This document shows, piece after piece, positions 24,486-33,433 of a stretch of 64,000 nucleotides of DNA (position 1 is its first letter; each line of letters opens with the position of its first letter). Source of the DNA: Pyxidicoccus xibeiensis (GTDB lineage Bacteria; Myxococcota; Myxococcia; Myxococcales; Myxococcaceae); NCBI RefSeq assembly GCF_024198175.1, contig NZ_JAJVKV010000005.1, positions 682,001 through 746,000 of the forward strand, in the 5' to 3' direction. Under the pieces are notes generated by a model, which was not told the DNA's origin, searched no databases, and worked only from the letters and a program-made list of their open reading frames with translations. The position numbers were made by a program, and so were the translations under genes.

Positions 24486-25580
24486 ATGGGCACGTCTGTC
24501 ATCGATAATCGCGTCGAGATTGTCTTCAGCTTCGACACCACCGGCAGCATGTATCCGTGTCTCGCGCAGGTGCGCAAGAAGCTGCGGGGCACGGTGTCCC
24601 GGCTGATGAAGGAGATTCCCGGCATCCGCATCGGTGTCATCGCGCACGGGGACTACTGCGACGCGGGCTCCACCTATGTCACCAAGGTGCTGGACCTGAC
24701 GGACGACGAGAACGCCGTCGTCCGCTTCGTGGACCGGGTGTCGCAGACGGGCGGCGGTGACGCGCCGGAGTGCTACGAGCTGGTGCTGCGCGAGGCGCAA
24801 TCCCTGTCATGGACGGTGGGCTACACGCGGGCGCTCGTCCTGATTGGCGATGACGTGCCCCACGCACCGAACCAGAACCCGAAGAAGCTGGACTGGCGCA
24901 AGGAAGTGGATGCGCTGGGGAAGATGGGCGTGCCGGTGTACGGGGTGCAGGCGCTCGCGCGCCGCCACGCGACGCCCTTCTACAAGGAGCTGGCGGAGAA
25001 GTCGGGCGGCTTCCACCTGAGCCTGGACCAGTTCGCCCACGTCACCGACATGCTGCTGGCCGTCTGCTACAAGCAGTCCTCCGACGCGCAGCTCCAGGCG
25101 TACGAGGTGGAGGTCGCGAAGGAGGGCCGCATGAGCCGCGGGCTGAACGCCATGTTCAGCACCATGCTCAGGCGCAAGACGCCGTCGCTCTACGGAGCGG
25201 CGGACCTGCGCGCGGTGCCTCCGGGCCGCTTCCAGGTGCTGGACGTGGACCGGGCCATGCCCATCAAGGACTTCGTGCAGGAGAACGGCCTGGGCTTCAA
25301 GACGGGCCGCGGCTTCTACGAGTTCACCAAGACGGAGACCATCCAGGGCCACAAGGAGGTGGTGCTGATGGACCGCAAGACGGGCGACCTCTACAGCGGC
25401 GAGCGGGCGCGAGAGCTGCTCGGGCTGCCGGAAGGCGAGACGGTGCGCATCCGCCCCGCCAACCTGGAGAAGTACGTCGTCTTCGTGCAGAGCACCTCGG
25501 CCAACCGCAAGCTGATGGGCGGCTCGAAGTTCCTCTACGAGGTGGAGGACTGGGACGGCGTGACGTCCGCCGCGGCGTAG
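24486..25580 (+). CDS. von Willebrand factor A domain protein
   Basis: 364 aa, cytosolic by lack of signal peptide. Residues ~10-200 are a vWA fold with a MIDAS-type FSFDTTGSMYPCL (D-x-T-G-S) and the downstream QTGGGDAPECYE metal-loop segment. The C-terminal 160 residues (VLDVDRAMPIKDFVQENG, GRGFYEFTKTETIQ) are a separate domain I do not recognise. vWA proteins usually scaffold complexes or work with AAA+ ATPases, but no such partner is next to it. Translation may be limited by the leader hairpin. Confidence 0.8.
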   Translation: MGTSVIDNRVEIVFSFDTTGSMYPCLAQVRKKLRGTVSRLMKEIPGIRIGVIAHGDYCDAGSTYVTKVLDLTDDENAVVRFVDRVSQTGGGDAPECYELVLREAQSLSWTVGYTRALVLIGDDVPHAPNQNPKKLDWRKEVDALGKMGVPVYGVQALARRHATPFYKELAEKSGGFHLSLDQFAHVTDMLLAVCYKQSSDAQLQAYEVEVAKEGRMSRGLNAMFSTMLRRKTPSLYGAADLRAVPPGRFQVLDVDRAMPIKDFVQENGLGFKTGRGFYEFTKTETIQGHKEVVLMDRKTGDLYSGERARELLGLPEGETVRIRPANLEKYVVFVQSTSANRKLMGGSKFLYEVEDWDGVTSAAA

Positions 25581-25609
25581 GCGTGACGGGGTGAGCTGCC
25601 CGTCACGCC
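25580..25609. terminator. Strong hairpin between convergent genes
   Basis: GGCGTGACGGG and CCCGTCACGCC form a perfect 11-bp stem with an 8-base loop, directly at the vWA stop codon and before the stop of the leftward Kelch gene. There is no U-tract, so it may act as a barrier or 3'-end stabiliser rather than a classical intrinsic terminator. Confidence 0.6.
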
Positions 25610-25664
25610 CCGCGACGAGGACCGGGGCGCCGTCTTCCGGGCGGCGCCTCGCCTTCACGTCACC

Positions 25665-28574
25665 TCAGGGGGCCGCCGGGGCGCGCACGTACACGTAGGG
25701 CTGCACCCCCGACCAGGCGTCCGGCTGCGACCACTGCAGGGAGAAGTCGTCGTAGTCGAAGCCGCCGGTGAAGAAGCCCGTCTCCACGTACCAGGACACG
25801 CGCTGTCCGGGCGGACGGGGCCGCGACGGGGCGAGGGTGCTCGGCTCCGGGAGCTGGAACGTCACCGGCACGTCGCCCAACGGTGCCAGATACACCCAGT
25901 CGTCCGGGGCCTCCGCGGCGCCAATGCCCACCCGCAGCAGCTGTGCGCCCTCCGGTGGCGTGAGCGACCAGGACTCGCCTTCGACCACGGGCGGCTCGCC
26001 GCCCAGGCACTCCGCGACGCCGGGTGCGACTGACGTGGGGGCGCGGGGAATGACCAGGGGCTGGGTGGGCGCGCCTTCCCAGTTGAGCGTCGCGGTCTCG
26101 CACGCCGTCGGCGTCTGCGCCCACAGGCTGGCGTTGAACCGCTGGGCCGAGCCCGGTGACACTGCGAAGGTGTTGAACTGGAGGCTGGGGCCCTCGAAGT
26201 CGAACAGGCTGACGAAGCCATTGGCGGCCCCCGGGAAGCCAGGGCGCTGCCGCGTCACCCCGCCCGCCAGCGAGTGGACCTCCGTCCACGACGCGGGGAG
26301 CGTGAAGGTGGCCGTGGTGGTGATGAGTGGCAGCGGCCCTGGCGGGAAGCGGAGGTCCAGCGACGTGTCGACCGTGAGCGGGCCCACCATCCCGAGGTCC
26401 ACGTAGGACAGGGGCGCGGGGGGGAAGGCGCTCCGGTCCGAGACGTAGGCGCTGATCATCAGCTTCTCGCCGGGAGGCACGTCCGCCACCTCGTAGGTGC
26501 CGGCGCCGTTCACCAGGCTCACGCGCGCAAAGCCCCGGTAGCCGGAGCTCCCCACGACGTTCACCGAGGCCTGGATGCGGGTGCCCACCGCGCCTCCGGA
26601 CAGGCTCCCCGACAGCCGCACCGTCGGGCCGGTAGGCGCCGGCGGAGCGTTGCGCCACGTCCACTGGCCCGTGGCGGGCGCGAAGGTCCAGACCTCGCCG
26701 CTCATGGCGTTGGTCGCCTGCCTGGCGCCCCCCGCGAGGAGGAGCTGACCGCTCCGCGCATCCGACAGGAGCGCGTGGCCATGGAGCCGGGGTGGGGCCC
26801 CTGGCGCTCCATCCGGAACCCGCGTCACCCAGGCGCCGTCCCGGAGGACCAGCAGGTCGTTCTGGTCCTGCCCGGCGACCTGACCTCCGAAGGCGTACAG
26901 CTCACCGGTGCCCGCGTGGAAGGCCATGGCGAAGTCCCGGCGCGCCGCCGGCAGCGGGGGCAGGGGCCTCCAGGTGTTGTCCGGCGGGGAGTACGCATGG
27001 CAGTCGGCGAGCTCGGCCGCGGCGGGGCCACGGCCTCCGCAGACGACCAGCTCTCCCTGGACCGGATCGAACGCGGCGCCCGCGCTGTGGCGCGCCTGCG
27101 GCCTCGGGCCGGAGGGGAACCGCCGCGTCCAGCCGTGCGTCTGGGGCGCGTACTCCCAGAGGTCGTCGAGCGGAGCCACGGCGCCCCGTGACAGGCCGCC
27201 GAAGAGGAGGACGCGTTCGCCCGAGCCGTCTCCGCTCATCACCGGCGACATCCGGGCCTCCGGGCCTTCGACGTCCCACCGGCTCCAGGTCCCCGTGTCC
27301 GGCGCGTACTCCCACGTTTCCCGAAGGTCCGAGGAGTCACGGCACGAGATGCCTCCGAAGACGACGAGGGTGCCGCGCGCGAACGCCCCGGCGCCGTAGA
27401 CCCGCGAGGGCATGATGCCCGGCATGCCGTGAGGCACCGGCTCCTGCCAGGCGTTCGCGCTGGCCTCGTCGAGCTCCAGCACGTTGTCGATGCACCCCCA
27501 GGTGCCCAGGGCGTTGTAGCCGCCCGTGACGAGGCTGCGCCCGGTGGCGGGGTCGGTGGCGGAGACGAAGCCCGTGCGCGGCATCGGCAGCGAGGCGTCC
27601 GTCATCGACAGCGTCACCAGCGCGGCGTTCACCTTCGCCATCGTCAGGTTCTGCAGCTGCCTTCCATTGGCGGTGACGTCCACCGTGTCGGAGGCGCCAT
27701 CGAGCCCCAGCCCGGTGAAGACGACCTTGCCAGCCGCATCGCTGAGGGCCTGCCTCGGCGGGTCATACTCCTGGCCATTCCGGCGCACGCGGACGCCCAC
27801 GCCCGCCAGCCTCCGCCCGTCGCTGTCGACGGTGAAGACGGTGAGGGTATCGGTCAGCGGGCTGCCCCGGGGCGGGACGCTCGCGGTGCCACCTCCGGTG
27901 ATGGGGCGCGGAGTGACGACCTCCAGTGGAAGCGCCCGCTCCACGGCGCGGCCCGCCGCGTCCGAGACGCGCACCGTCACCGCGTAGCGGCCCGCGCTGC
28001 CCTGGGTGGGGACTCCGGAGAGGGTGCCGGCGGTGGTGTCCAGGGAGAGGCCCTCGGGCAGGGGGCCCGCGCTGAAGACGAGGGGCGGCGTCCCGCCTCG
28101 CGTCGCCACGCGCACCGCGGTCTGGGGCGCGGCGAGCCAGGTGATGCCCTCGGTGGCCGTCGGGAAGGACTCCGAGGCGAGGACGAGTCCGGACTGGACG
28201 ACGAGCCCCAGCGCCTTGCGCGCGGACTGGGTGCCGTCCGTCACCTCCACGATGAGGACGGACCGGCTCTCGGTGATGGGCGTGCCGGACAGCGTCCCCT
28301 GTGGTGAGAAGGTCAGCCCCACGGGCAGCGGTCCTGAAACGAGCCTCCATTCATGCCGAGGCCTGCCACCGGTGGAGGTCAGCGTGGCGACGTAGCCCAC
28401 GCCCGACTCACCCGGAGGCAGCGAGTTCGTGGTGATGAACAGCGGTCGTGAGGCCTGAAGCACCGCGCTACGGCGGGTGGACAGCTCTTCAGCGCCTGGC
28501 TGGTGCTCGGTCGGGGCCTCCTGGCAGGCCGTCAGGGCCAGCAGCAGGGCACACCCCAGGTAGATACGGTTCAT
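25665..28574 (-). CDS. Kelch-repeat/Ig-like surface lipoprotein
   Basis: 969 aa. Signal peptide with lipobox LTAC (C at ~16), so lipid-anchored, probably in the outer membrane or on the surface. Residues ~40-210 hold two putative-Ig (He_PIG) modules (GLTFSPQGTLSGTPI, GLSLDTTAGTLSGVP). Then comes a Big/CarboxypepD-like module, ~250-310 (DGRRLAGVGVRVRRNG). About 340-640 forms a Kelch beta-propeller with repeated GGY/GG-x-W blades (VVFGGISCR, LLFGGLSRG, YAFGGQV, LLAGGARQ). The C-terminal ~300 residues are beta-rich and unrecognised. ATG 28574 follows GGGGAAG six bases upstream. Likely a carbohydrate- or protein-binding surface protein; no enzyme motif seen. Confidence 0.8.
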   Translation of the reverse strand: MNRIYLGCALLLALTACQEAPTEHQPGAEELSTRRSAVLQASRPLFITTNSLPPGESGVGYVATLTSTGGRPRHEWRLVSGPLPVGLTFSPQGTLSGTPITESRSVLIVEVTDGTQSARKALGLVVQSGLVLASESFPTATEGITWLAAPQTAVRVATRGGTPPLVFSAGPLPEGLSLDTTAGTLSGVPTQGSAGRYAVTVRVSDAAGRAVERALPLEVVTPRPITGGGTASVPPRGSPLTDTLTVFTVDSDGRRLAGVGVRVRRNGQEYDPPRQALSDAAGKVVFTGLGLDGASDTVDVTANGRQLQNLTMAKVNAALVTLSMTDASLPMPRTGFVSATDPATGRSLVTGGYNALGTWGCIDNVLELDEASANAWQEPVPHGMPGIMPSRVYGAGAFARGTLVVFGGISCRDSSDLRETWEYAPDTGTWSRWDVEGPEARMSPVMSGDGSGERVLLFGGLSRGAVAPLDDLWEYAPQTHGWTRRFPSGPRPQARHSAGAAFDPVQGELVVCGGRGPAAAELADCHAYSPPDNTWRPLPPLPAARRDFAMAFHAGTGELYAFGGQVAGQDQNDLLVLRDGAWVTRVPDGAPGAPPRLHGHALLSDARSGQLLLAGGARQATNAMSGEVWTFAPATGQWTWRNAPPAPTGPTVRLSGSLSGGAVGTRIQASVNVVGSSGYRGFARVSLVNGAGTYEVADVPPGEKLMISAYVSDRSAFPPAPLSYVDLGMVGPLTVDTSLDLRFPPGPLPLITTTATFTLPASWTEVHSLAGGVTRQRPGFPGAANGFVSLFDFEGPSLQFNTFAVSPGSAQRFNASLWAQTPTACETATLNWEGAPTQPLVIPRAPTSVAPGVAECLGGEPPVVEGESWSLTPPEGAQLLRVGIGAAEAPDDWVYLAPLGDVPVTFQLPEPSTLAPSRPRPPGQRVSWYVETGFFTGGFDYDDFSLQWSQPDAWSGVQPYVYVRAPAAP

Positions 28575-28891
28575 TGCAGACTTCCCCATGGATTGCCGTG
28601 GTACGTCCAATGGAGGCACGGCAGCGCCAGGTGCGTGGGCACACGGGCCTCGGCGTGTCGTGACTCCGCAACTGCCGCCGGCCCGCGGCACGCGGGAACA
28701 TCGCAAATCACTCACATGAAACGCAATGCCTGCCTTCCGACAGACGGGCGGACGCGCCACGGCGGCGAGGGGACCCGGGACGCGAGGCATCTGTCCGGGA
28801 GTCGATGGGACCGGGGTGCTCCGCTGGGGACGCATCGATTTGTGGGCACCGCGAGTTGAAGACGGAGGAACCGGCCCTTAGCTGGAGTGCC
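28575..28891. other. Divergent intergenic region (317 bases)
   Basis: Lies between the divergently transcribed Kelch lipoprotein and the metallophosphoesterase. It must hold both promoters. I see no RNA gene, long repeat or convincing consensus promoter; only short open frames with no recognisable product. Confidence 0.5.
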
Positions 28892-29662
28892 GTGCGTTTC
28901 TGGGTTCCATGGCTGCTGCTCTGCGCGGGCTGCGGCGCTCTCGAGTTCCACCCCTACGAGCTGCGCGGGGCGGACCGGGACCGGCATGCCGCGTCGCTCG
29001 AGCAGCTGCGGCGCGATGCGCATGAGGGGCCCTTGCGCTTCGCGGTGCTCGGAGACATCCAGCTCTTCCTGGACGACTCGGCGTCGGCCATGAAGGACCT
29101 GGAGCGGCACGACGTGGACTTCGTCGTGCAGCTCGGGGACCTGACCGAGTTCGGCTCCGCGCAGGAGTACGACTGGGTGGCGCGGCTCCTCGACAGGCTG
29201 CCGGTGCCGTCCTTCGCCGTCATCGGCAACCATGACGTGCTCGGCAACGGCGCGGACATCTACCGGAGGGCCTTCGGGCCGACGTTCTTCTCCTTCCGCC
29301 ACGCGGGGAGCCGCTTCGTCCTCTACGACTCCAACTCGCGCGAGTATGGCTTCCCGGGGAACGTCCCGGACCTGGAGGCCCTGCGTGACGCGCTCGAACC
29401 GGAGCTGGGCATCGCGCACACCTTCACCTTCTCCCACGTGCCTCCGGGGCATGGCGACTTCGATGCCTCCCTCGTCGAGCCGCTGGAGCAGCTCCAGGCC
29501 GAGCGCGGCATCTCCATCTCCTTCCACGCGCACATCCACGACTTCCGCGACGAGGTGCGGCGGGGCGTGCGCTACTTCGTCGCGGACTCGCTCGACCACC
29601 GCAACTACCTGCTCGTCACGGTGCAGGGTGGGGTGGTGGAGGTCGAGCGGGTCTTCTACTGA
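28892..29662 (+). CDS. Metallophosphoesterase lipoprotein
   Basis: 256 aa calcineurin-like phosphoesterase. The metal-binding series is complete: GDIQ (D-x-H position occupied by Q), QLGDLTE, IGNHDVLG, FSHVPPGH and HAHIHD. A short signal ends in LLLCAGCGA, a lipobox, so it is a periplasmic or surface lipoprotein. GTG at 28892 is chosen because it gives this signal peptide and has GGAG just upstream; the open frame goes back to 28805. Its stop overlaps the start of the next gene (TGATG), so they form an operon. Confidence 0.82.
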   Translation: MRFWVPWLLLCAGCGALEFHPYELRGADRDRHAASLEQLRRDAHEGPLRFAVLGDIQLFLDDSASAMKDLERHDVDFVVQLGDLTEFGSAQEYDWVARLLDRLPVPSFAVIGNHDVLGNGADIYRRAFGPTFFSFRHAGSRFVLYDSNSREYGFPGNVPDLEALRDALEPELGIAHTFTFSHVPPGHGDFDASLVEPLEQLQAERGISISFHAHIHDFRDEVRRGVRYFVADSLDHRNYLLVTVQGGVVEVERVFY

Positions 29663-30255
29663 TGGCGGCGCGGTGGCATTCGCGCGCCCTCGCGCTCGCC
29701 TTGCTCCTCCTGGCGCTCGACGTGCGCGCGGAGGGGCCTCCGGACGAGCGGCCCTGGTACGTCCCGGACCATGCGGCGCTCCAGCTCGCGGGCTCCATCG
29801 GCCTGCTGTCCGCGGGGCCCGGGTGGGGCTTCCTGGACGACGCGCTGGATGCACAGCTGCTGCTGGGCTGGGCACCACCGGCCGTGGCGGGAGAGGACTT
29901 CCTCACCGTCACCCTCAAGGGGCAGTGGCACCCGTTCCGGCTCCGGTGGAGCGGCTGGAGTGTGCGGCCCCTCACGGTAGGGCTGCTGCTCAGCTACACC
30001 TTCGGTGATGAGTACTTCGTGACGCTGCCGGACCGCTACCCGGACGGGTACTACTGGTTCAAGACGGGGCTGCGACCCGCCCTGCTCCTGGGTGGCAGCG
30101 TGGGGCGGCCGGTGCCCGCGCTGGGCCTGCGCAACCTGGAGGGCTACGTCGAGCTCGTGGCCACCGACTACCGCCTGGTCCACTTCCTCCGGAACCCCGT
30201 CACCGTGGAGACGGGGCTGTTCTCGCTGGCGCTGGGCGCGCGGCTCCGGTTCTGA
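29662..30255 (+). CDS. Probable outer-membrane beta-barrel protein
   Basis: 197 aa, no family recognised. It has a signal peptide (cleavage near VRA-EG), then alternating hydrophobic/polar strands with aromatic girdles (FLTVTLKGQWHPFRLRW, LTVGLLLSYTFGDEYFV) and ends in ARLRF. A terminal phenylalanine is the usual barrel-assembly signal. About eight strands fit the length, like small OmpA/OmpX-size barrels. Translationally coupled to the phosphoesterase lipoprotein. Confidence 0.6.
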   Translation: MAARWHSRALALALLLLALDVRAEGPPDERPWYVPDHAALQLAGSIGLLSAGPGWGFLDDALDAQLLLGWAPPAVAGEDFLTVTLKGQWHPFRLRWSGWSVRPLTVGLLLSYTFGDEYFVTLPDRYPDGYYWFKTGLRPALLLGGSVGRPVPALGLRNLEGYVELVATDYRLVHFLRNPVTVETGLFSLALGARLRF

Positions 30256-30289
30256 CGGGGCACCGCGGGCTCGCGGCGCCCGTGTCTTC

Positions 30290-30372
30290 TCAGGGCAGCA
30301 CGAGGCTCGCGGCGGCGGGCGCGGAGCGTGTCTGTTCAGGGCAGTGCGGGGCTCGCGGCGGCGGGCGCGGAG
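30290..30372. repeat. 46-bp-period duplication at the sulfatase gene end
   Basis: TCAGGGCAG starts at 30290 and again at 30336, and the 23-mer beginning GGCTCGCGGCGG is identical at 30304-30326 and 30350-30372. The second copy is the 3' end of the sulfatase gene including its stop; the first is an extra copy just beyond it. A shorter third match (GGGCTCGCGGCG) begins at 30267. Confidence 0.8.
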
Positions 30373-32252
30373 GCCGGCACGGAAGCGGGCGGCTCCTTGT
30401 CACCGCGCAGCCGGCGGAGGATGCGCGGGGCCTCGGCGGCGAAGCGGGCCTGCCCGTCCGGCAGCGGCTGGTCATGGATGTCGGTCAGCTCGGTGCCGGG
30501 GAGTCCCGCGCCGAAGCGCACCTTGAGCTTCTGTCCGATGAGCGCGTAGCGCGGCTCCCAGCCGATGGTGGTGAGCAGGTAGCGCTCCGGGTCCGGCCGG
30601 CTCATCGGAATCCCGTCGCCCAGGTCCGCCGGGTCGTGGGTGTCGCCGAGCAGGTCGAACAGCGTGGACACCACGTCGATGTGGCCGGTGACGGCGTCCA
30701 CCTCGCCCGGGGGGAGCCGCTCGTCGAACATCAGCATGGGGACGTGGAGCTGGGACGCCGTCACGTCGCTGGCGTGGCCGACGCGGCCGTGCTCGCGGAA
30801 CTCCTCGCCGTGGTCCCCGGTGAAGAGGATGAGCGGCCGGGTGCCGCGCACGGCCTCGAAGCGGGACAGCAGCGCCTCCACCTTGGTGTCCACCTCGTAG
30901 GCCGCGTTCCACGCGCGGGCCTTGAGGTGCTCCGCCGGCACGCGCGCCGTGGCGAGGCCACCCTTGCCATCCCACGCGGGGGAGAACACGGCCGAGCGCG
31001 GCGGATAGTCGTAGTCGAAGTGCGTGCCGGCGAAGAACAGGAAGAGGAACAGGGGCGTGTCCTTCGGCGCCGTCTCCACCACCGCGAGCGCGTCCTTCAC
31101 CATGGCGGCGTCGCGGACGTGGCTGCGGCCCTGGTAGTCGGTGCGCAGCCCGCCCTGCACGTCGCGGAAGACGGTGTCCTTCAGCCCCATCCAGTCCACC
31201 GAGGACGCGGCGAAGAAGGCCTGGTGGTAGCCATTGGCCTTCAGCGCCGGGAAGAGCAGCGGCGTCCGCCCGGCGCCCACGACGGCGTCACGCCGCTGGG
31301 CCTCCAGCCCGAAGAAGAGGCTGAAGAGGGAATAGTCCGTGGAGCTGGCCGCGCTGTGGTGCAGCAGGAAGCGCGTCCCGCTGCCCGCCCTCCGCCACAG
31401 GTACGGCATCACGTCCGGACGGAAGAAGTCGTCGCGCAGGCTCTCCACCAGGATGACGACGATGTCGGGGCGGCGCGTGAAGCGCACGGCGGTGGGGTCG
31501 ATGGTCGCCGCGGGGACGCCGGCCTCCGGGCTCACGCCCAGGCGCAGGCCCGCGGCGGGCGGGTGGCCGGTGAGGCGCACCAGCAGCGTGTTCATCCGCA
31601 CGGGCGCCTGGAGGGGCAGGGTGGTGGCCGCATGCTGGACGGCGCCGCCGTGAGCGAAGATGAGGTACGCGCTCAGCAGGCGCTCCCCGGCGCAGAGGGC
31701 GAGGAGCACGAGCACCGCCCGGAGCACCCGGTGCGGCCCCTGGCGCCGCCGCACGAAGCGGACGCCGGCCCAGACGTCGAGCCCCAGCAGCACCACCGCT
31801 CCCAACGCCGCCAGCCAGACTTCGGAGGAGGACAGGCCCGTCTCCGCCAGCGCGCGCGGCTGGAGCGCCACCGCCAGCACCAGGCCGTTGATGTGGAAGC
31901 CGAGGGACGACAGCACCAGCGCGTCCACGCCCAGCATCGCCACGGCCACCGCTGAGAGCACGGGCGGGACGAGCGCATAGCGGCGGCCCAGGGACACCAG
32001 CGGCAGCGTCACCACGAACGTCAGCAGCCCGAGGAACAGCGCCTGGACGACGCTGCCCGCCAGCAGCAGCGGCCGCAGTGAGGGGGCGAGCCGCTCCACC
32101 GCGGACAGCAGCGAGCCTCCGAAGAGCAGGAGGGAGACAAGGCCGTGCAGCACGCACCAGAGCAGCGCGGGGCCCAGGAGCGGTCGGGCCTCATCCCACC
32201 GGCGGCGGAGCCCCGTGCTCGCGGCGGGAGAGGCGTGAATCGGGTGTGACAT
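30336..32252 (-). CDS. Inner-membrane sulfatase-fold hydrolase (LtaS/YejM-like)
   Basis: 638 aa. The N-terminal ~200 residues hold five membrane segments; the rest is an alkaline-phosphatase/sulfatase domain facing the periplasm. Metal and nucleophile motifs: VVILVESLRDDFF (E as first ligand), ASSTDYSLFSLFFG with a Ser/Thr nucleophile (no formylglycine C-x-P-S-R, so not a true sulfatase), and FTGDHGEEFREHGRVGH. Such proteins move phosphoglycerol or phosphoethanolamine or, like YejM/PbgA, regulate envelope lipids. Starts with ATG 32252. The alanine/proline-rich tail lies in a duplicated tract. Confidence 0.85.
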   Translation of the reverse strand: MSHPIHASPAASTGLRRRWDEARPLLGPALLWCVLHGLVSLLLFGGSLLSAVERLAPSLRPLLLAGSVVQALFLGLLTFVVTLPLVSLGRRYALVPPVLSAVAVAMLGVDALVLSSLGFHINGLVLAVALQPRALAETGLSSSEVWLAALGAVVLLGLDVWAGVRFVRRRQGPHRVLRAVLVLLALCAGERLLSAYLIFAHGGAVQHAATTLPLQAPVRMNTLLVRLTGHPPAAGLRLGVSPEAGVPAATIDPTAVRFTRRPDIVVILVESLRDDFFRPDVMPYLWRRAGSGTRFLLHHSAASSTDYSLFSLFFGLEAQRRDAVVGAGRTPLLFPALKANGYHQAFFAASSVDWMGLKDTVFRDVQGGLRTDYQGRSHVRDAAMVKDALAVVETAPKDTPLFLFLFFAGTHFDYDYPPRSAVFSPAWDGKGGLATARVPAEHLKARAWNAAYEVDTKVEALLSRFEAVRGTRPLILFTGDHGEEFREHGRVGHASDVTASQLHVPMLMFDERLPPGEVDAVTGHIDVVSTLFDLLGDTHDPADLGDGIPMSRPDPERYLLTTIGWEPRYALIGQKLKVRFGAGLPGTELTDIHDQPLPDGQARFAAEAPRILRRLRGDKEPPASVPASAPAAASPALP

Positions 32253-32411
32253 CGCGGTTCCTGCTAGCCCGCTCCCGGCGGATGTTCAAGAAGTGACGGA
32301 AGCCCGCCTGCCCCCCTTCCCGGGAGGCAGGGAGGCCGGACGCTGCCCTTCGAGGCCCGGGTGCGAGCGCGTGCCACAAGCCGCGTGTCGCACGGGAAGG
32401 CCGGTGCCAGG

Positions 32412-33341
32412 ATGCGCCGCATGCCCCCGCGCAAGCTCGTCCGGCACCTCGTCTGGTTGGAGTCCTTCGCCGCCGCGGTGGAGGCCGGCAGCATCGAGGC
32501 CGCGGCGGTGCACCTGGGCGTGGCGCGCTCCGTGGTGAGCGAGCACATCCGCGCCCTGGAAGAGGCGCTGGCGGAGGGCGCATCCCTCCTCGAGCGGGGC
32601 CCCGGCCGCCGGCTGCAGCTCACCGCGCGCGGTGAGCGCCTGTTCGCGGGGACGCAGACGCCGCTGCACCAGCTGGACATGAAGCGGCTGAGGGATTTGG
32701 CCAGCGCCGAGCCGGTGGTGCGCCTGGGCCTCAATCCCACCCTGTCGCTGTCCCTGCTCGGCAACGTCGCCCGCGAGGCCGCGGCCACCGGACTCAAGCT
32801 GGTGCTGAGCTTCGGCGGCCCCCACGAGCTCACCCGGCAGGTCCAGACGCGACAGCTCGACCTCGCCCTGGACTTCACCCCGCTGCCTCCCCACGAGGGA
32901 GTGGAGTCGGAGTCCCTGCTGCGCATGCCCTTCGTGGTGCTCGCGGGCCCGGAGAACGCGCTGGTGCGTGACGCCGCCTCCCGACGGACGCTGCACGTGA
33001 AGGAGCTGGAGGGGCAGCCCTTCGTGGACTGGCTGCGGGACGACCCCTATGGAGGGGCCAACAGCGCCCGCTTCACCACCCATGGGGTGACTGTCGTGGA
33101 GGTGGCTCGCGCGGAGAGCTTCCTCCTCATCTATGAGCTGCTGCGCGCCTTCCATGCCTGCGCCATTGCCCCGGACCTGCGCCTGATGCACCCCTTCCCA
33201 CCCGATATCCGGGCCTGGCCCCTCCGGGAGGAGGAGCCCCAGGCCGTGGAGGTGGTGGCCCTCTGGCCCTCGGGCTCCCTCAGCCCAGGGGCCGGGCGGC
33301 TCCTGGACGGGCTGCGTCGCCCTCTCATGGGTGGACGATAA
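32412..33341 (+). CDS. LysR-family transcriptional regulator
   Basis: 309 aa, usual LTTR size. The helix-turn-helix is at residues ~18-65 (FAAAVEAGSIEAAAVHLGVARSVVSEHIRALEEAL), followed by a substrate-binding domain. Start at 32412; ATG 32421 is possible too, since CCAGG fits it better. It is the gene immediately before the aromatic amino acid hydroxylase, same strand, 92 bases apart, so that gene is the first candidate target. Confidence 0.85.
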   Translation: MRRMPPRKLVRHLVWLESFAAAVEAGSIEAAAVHLGVARSVVSEHIRALEEALAEGASLLERGPGRRLQLTARGERLFAGTQTPLHQLDMKRLRDLASAEPVVRLGLNPTLSLSLLGNVAREAAATGLKLVLSFGGPHELTRQVQTRQLDLALDFTPLPPHEGVESESLLRMPFVVLAGPENALVRDAASRRTLHVKELEGQPFVDWLRDDPYGGANSARFTTHGVTVVEVARAESFLLIYELLRAFHACAIAPDLRLMHPFPPDIRAWPLREEEPQAVEVVALWPSGSLSPGAGRLLDGLRRPLMGGR

Positions 33342-33391
33342 AACGACGAAGACGTCGGATTCTGTCGGATTTCCGTTTTCCCCTGGACGCG

Positions 33392-33413
33392 CTATCTTCA
33401 TTGGATAGAAGAT
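33392..33413. promoter_or_regulatory. Inverted repeats upstream of the hydroxylase gene
   Basis: CTATC-N7-GATAG (33392-33408) overlaps ATCTTC-N8-GAAGAT (33394-33413). Both are exact and end 20 bases before the hydroxylase ATG. LysR regulators bind dyads of this size, so the adjacent LysR protein is a candidate ligand (inference). Confidence 0.4.
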
Positions 33414-33433
33414 TACGTCAGGGGTGAACAACG

